Positions 21,151 to 21,722 of a DNA stretch of 21,722 bases are shown piece after piece. Within the stretch, counting starts at the first letter, position 1, and the number at the start of each line of letters is the position of its first letter. The notes under the pieces are model-generated. The model was not told where the DNA came from. It was given only the letters and a program-made list of their open reading frames with translations, and did no database searches. Both the position numbers and the translations under genes were made by a program. The DNA is from Bigelowiella natans CCMP2755. Taxonomy: Eukaryota; Cercozoa; Chlorarachniophyceae. The stretch is from contig ADNK01002276.1 in assembly GCA_000320545.1 (NCBI GenBank), positions 1 through 21,722 on the forward strand. Reading direction: 5' to 3'.

Positions 21151-21722
21151 CACATGATGTTACTAGATTCTCTTGTTCTGGTGAGTGAGAGAGCGAGCTT
21201 TGTTTTGCGTAAAATGCTGCAATGTGCATCATCAAGGTATCTTCATTCTACATCTAACCTTTTCTAGTTTTTTAGGTGAGAAAAAAAATCATCTTTGTTT
21301 CTGACACAATTTTGCATGAGACGCCGTAATCATTATGTCACCACTCATCATCGATGGCTCATCATAGAATTGGCTGTATACCGCATTTTCGGATCTCACT
21401 TGCTGCCATATAATCCCTCACTGTCTACACACTCAATATAGATATATTCGTTTATTATCATCATCACTGGATGAGCCTCAAATGGCCCAAGCACCCGTCG
21501 CTCTCCTGAATCTTCACCTTCTTCGTCGTTAACGCGTAACGAAGGGTTTGAGTCTTGTCGTTTTTTTAAAAAAAACAACAAAAAACGGCTATCAGTGCTT
21601 CAGCATCAATAAATGCAAATCCCGGCTATAGCCGAGTCTTTCACACGTGCGTTGCGACTCGTAATTCGAATATCTCGATATTTCATGCTCAAACTTGCTC
21701 AAATCCCTACCCCCTTCTTAAC
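21151..21722. other. right-hand end of the window, no confirmed gene
   Basis: Apart from the possible terminal exon, this stretch has AT-rich sequence and one 12-bp palindrome (CGGCTATAGCCG, 21623-21634). I see no RNA gene or other feature. Confidence 0.4.
21464..21553 (-). CDS. possible terminal exon of a further minus-strand gene
   Basis: After an acceptor ACAAG at 21554, a 29-codon frame (TQTLRYALTTKKVKIQESD and onward) ends at TGA 21466-21464. It reads like protein but has no known motif, and its upstream exons would lie partly outside the window. The alternative is chance. Confidence 0.2.
   Translation of the reverse strand, partial: TQTLRYALTTKKVKIQESDGCLGHLRLIQ

Overview
This is a eukaryotic nuclear window. 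Genes are split by canonical GT-AG introns (about 45 to 660 nt), many exons are only 23 to 60 nt long, and introns and spacers are full of CA/TA/GA microsatellites and long G or C runs. A long protein with heptatricopeptide/octotricopeptide-like (HPR/OPR) 'ANxxWAxA' helical repeats suggests an alga or other plastid-bearing protist. Uniform GT donors argue against a typical dinoflagellate. The species cannot be named from the sequence.

Layout: 1-2200 holds microsatellites and no gene I can support. Positions 2215-3235 (minus) carry a tentative small spliced gene of unknown function. Positions 3349-12585 (minus) carry the most interesting locus: about 40 small exons that join in phase into a protein of roughly 880 residues. 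It has an HPR/OPR-like N-terminal module, about 14 helical repeats, and a C-terminal class I SAM methyltransferase of the METTL21/Methyltransf_16 type with a clear motif I. Positions 12586-13164 form a divergent promoter region. Positions 13165-13939 (plus, four exons) encode a complete tail-anchored cytochrome b5 of 147 residues. Positions 15752-19797 (plus, eight exons) encode a complete FOXRED2-like FAD-dependent oxidoreductase of 751 residues with a signal peptide. Two islands (about 14.1-15.0 kb and 19.8-21.1 kb) are packed with GCTAGC, TCTAGA and other palindromic words and look like related non-coding repeats. A possible terminal exon of a further minus-strand gene lies at 21464-21553.

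How the genes may work together: cytochrome b5 and the FOXRED2-like protein are both expected at or in the ER and both do redox chemistry, but no direct link is shown here. The HPR-methyltransferase protein is most likely an organelle RNA-binding or ribosome-assembly factor carrying its own methyltransferase; that role is inference. Exon models were built by hand from reading frame, splice dinucleotides, phase and protein motifs, so individual boundaries may be off by a few bases.
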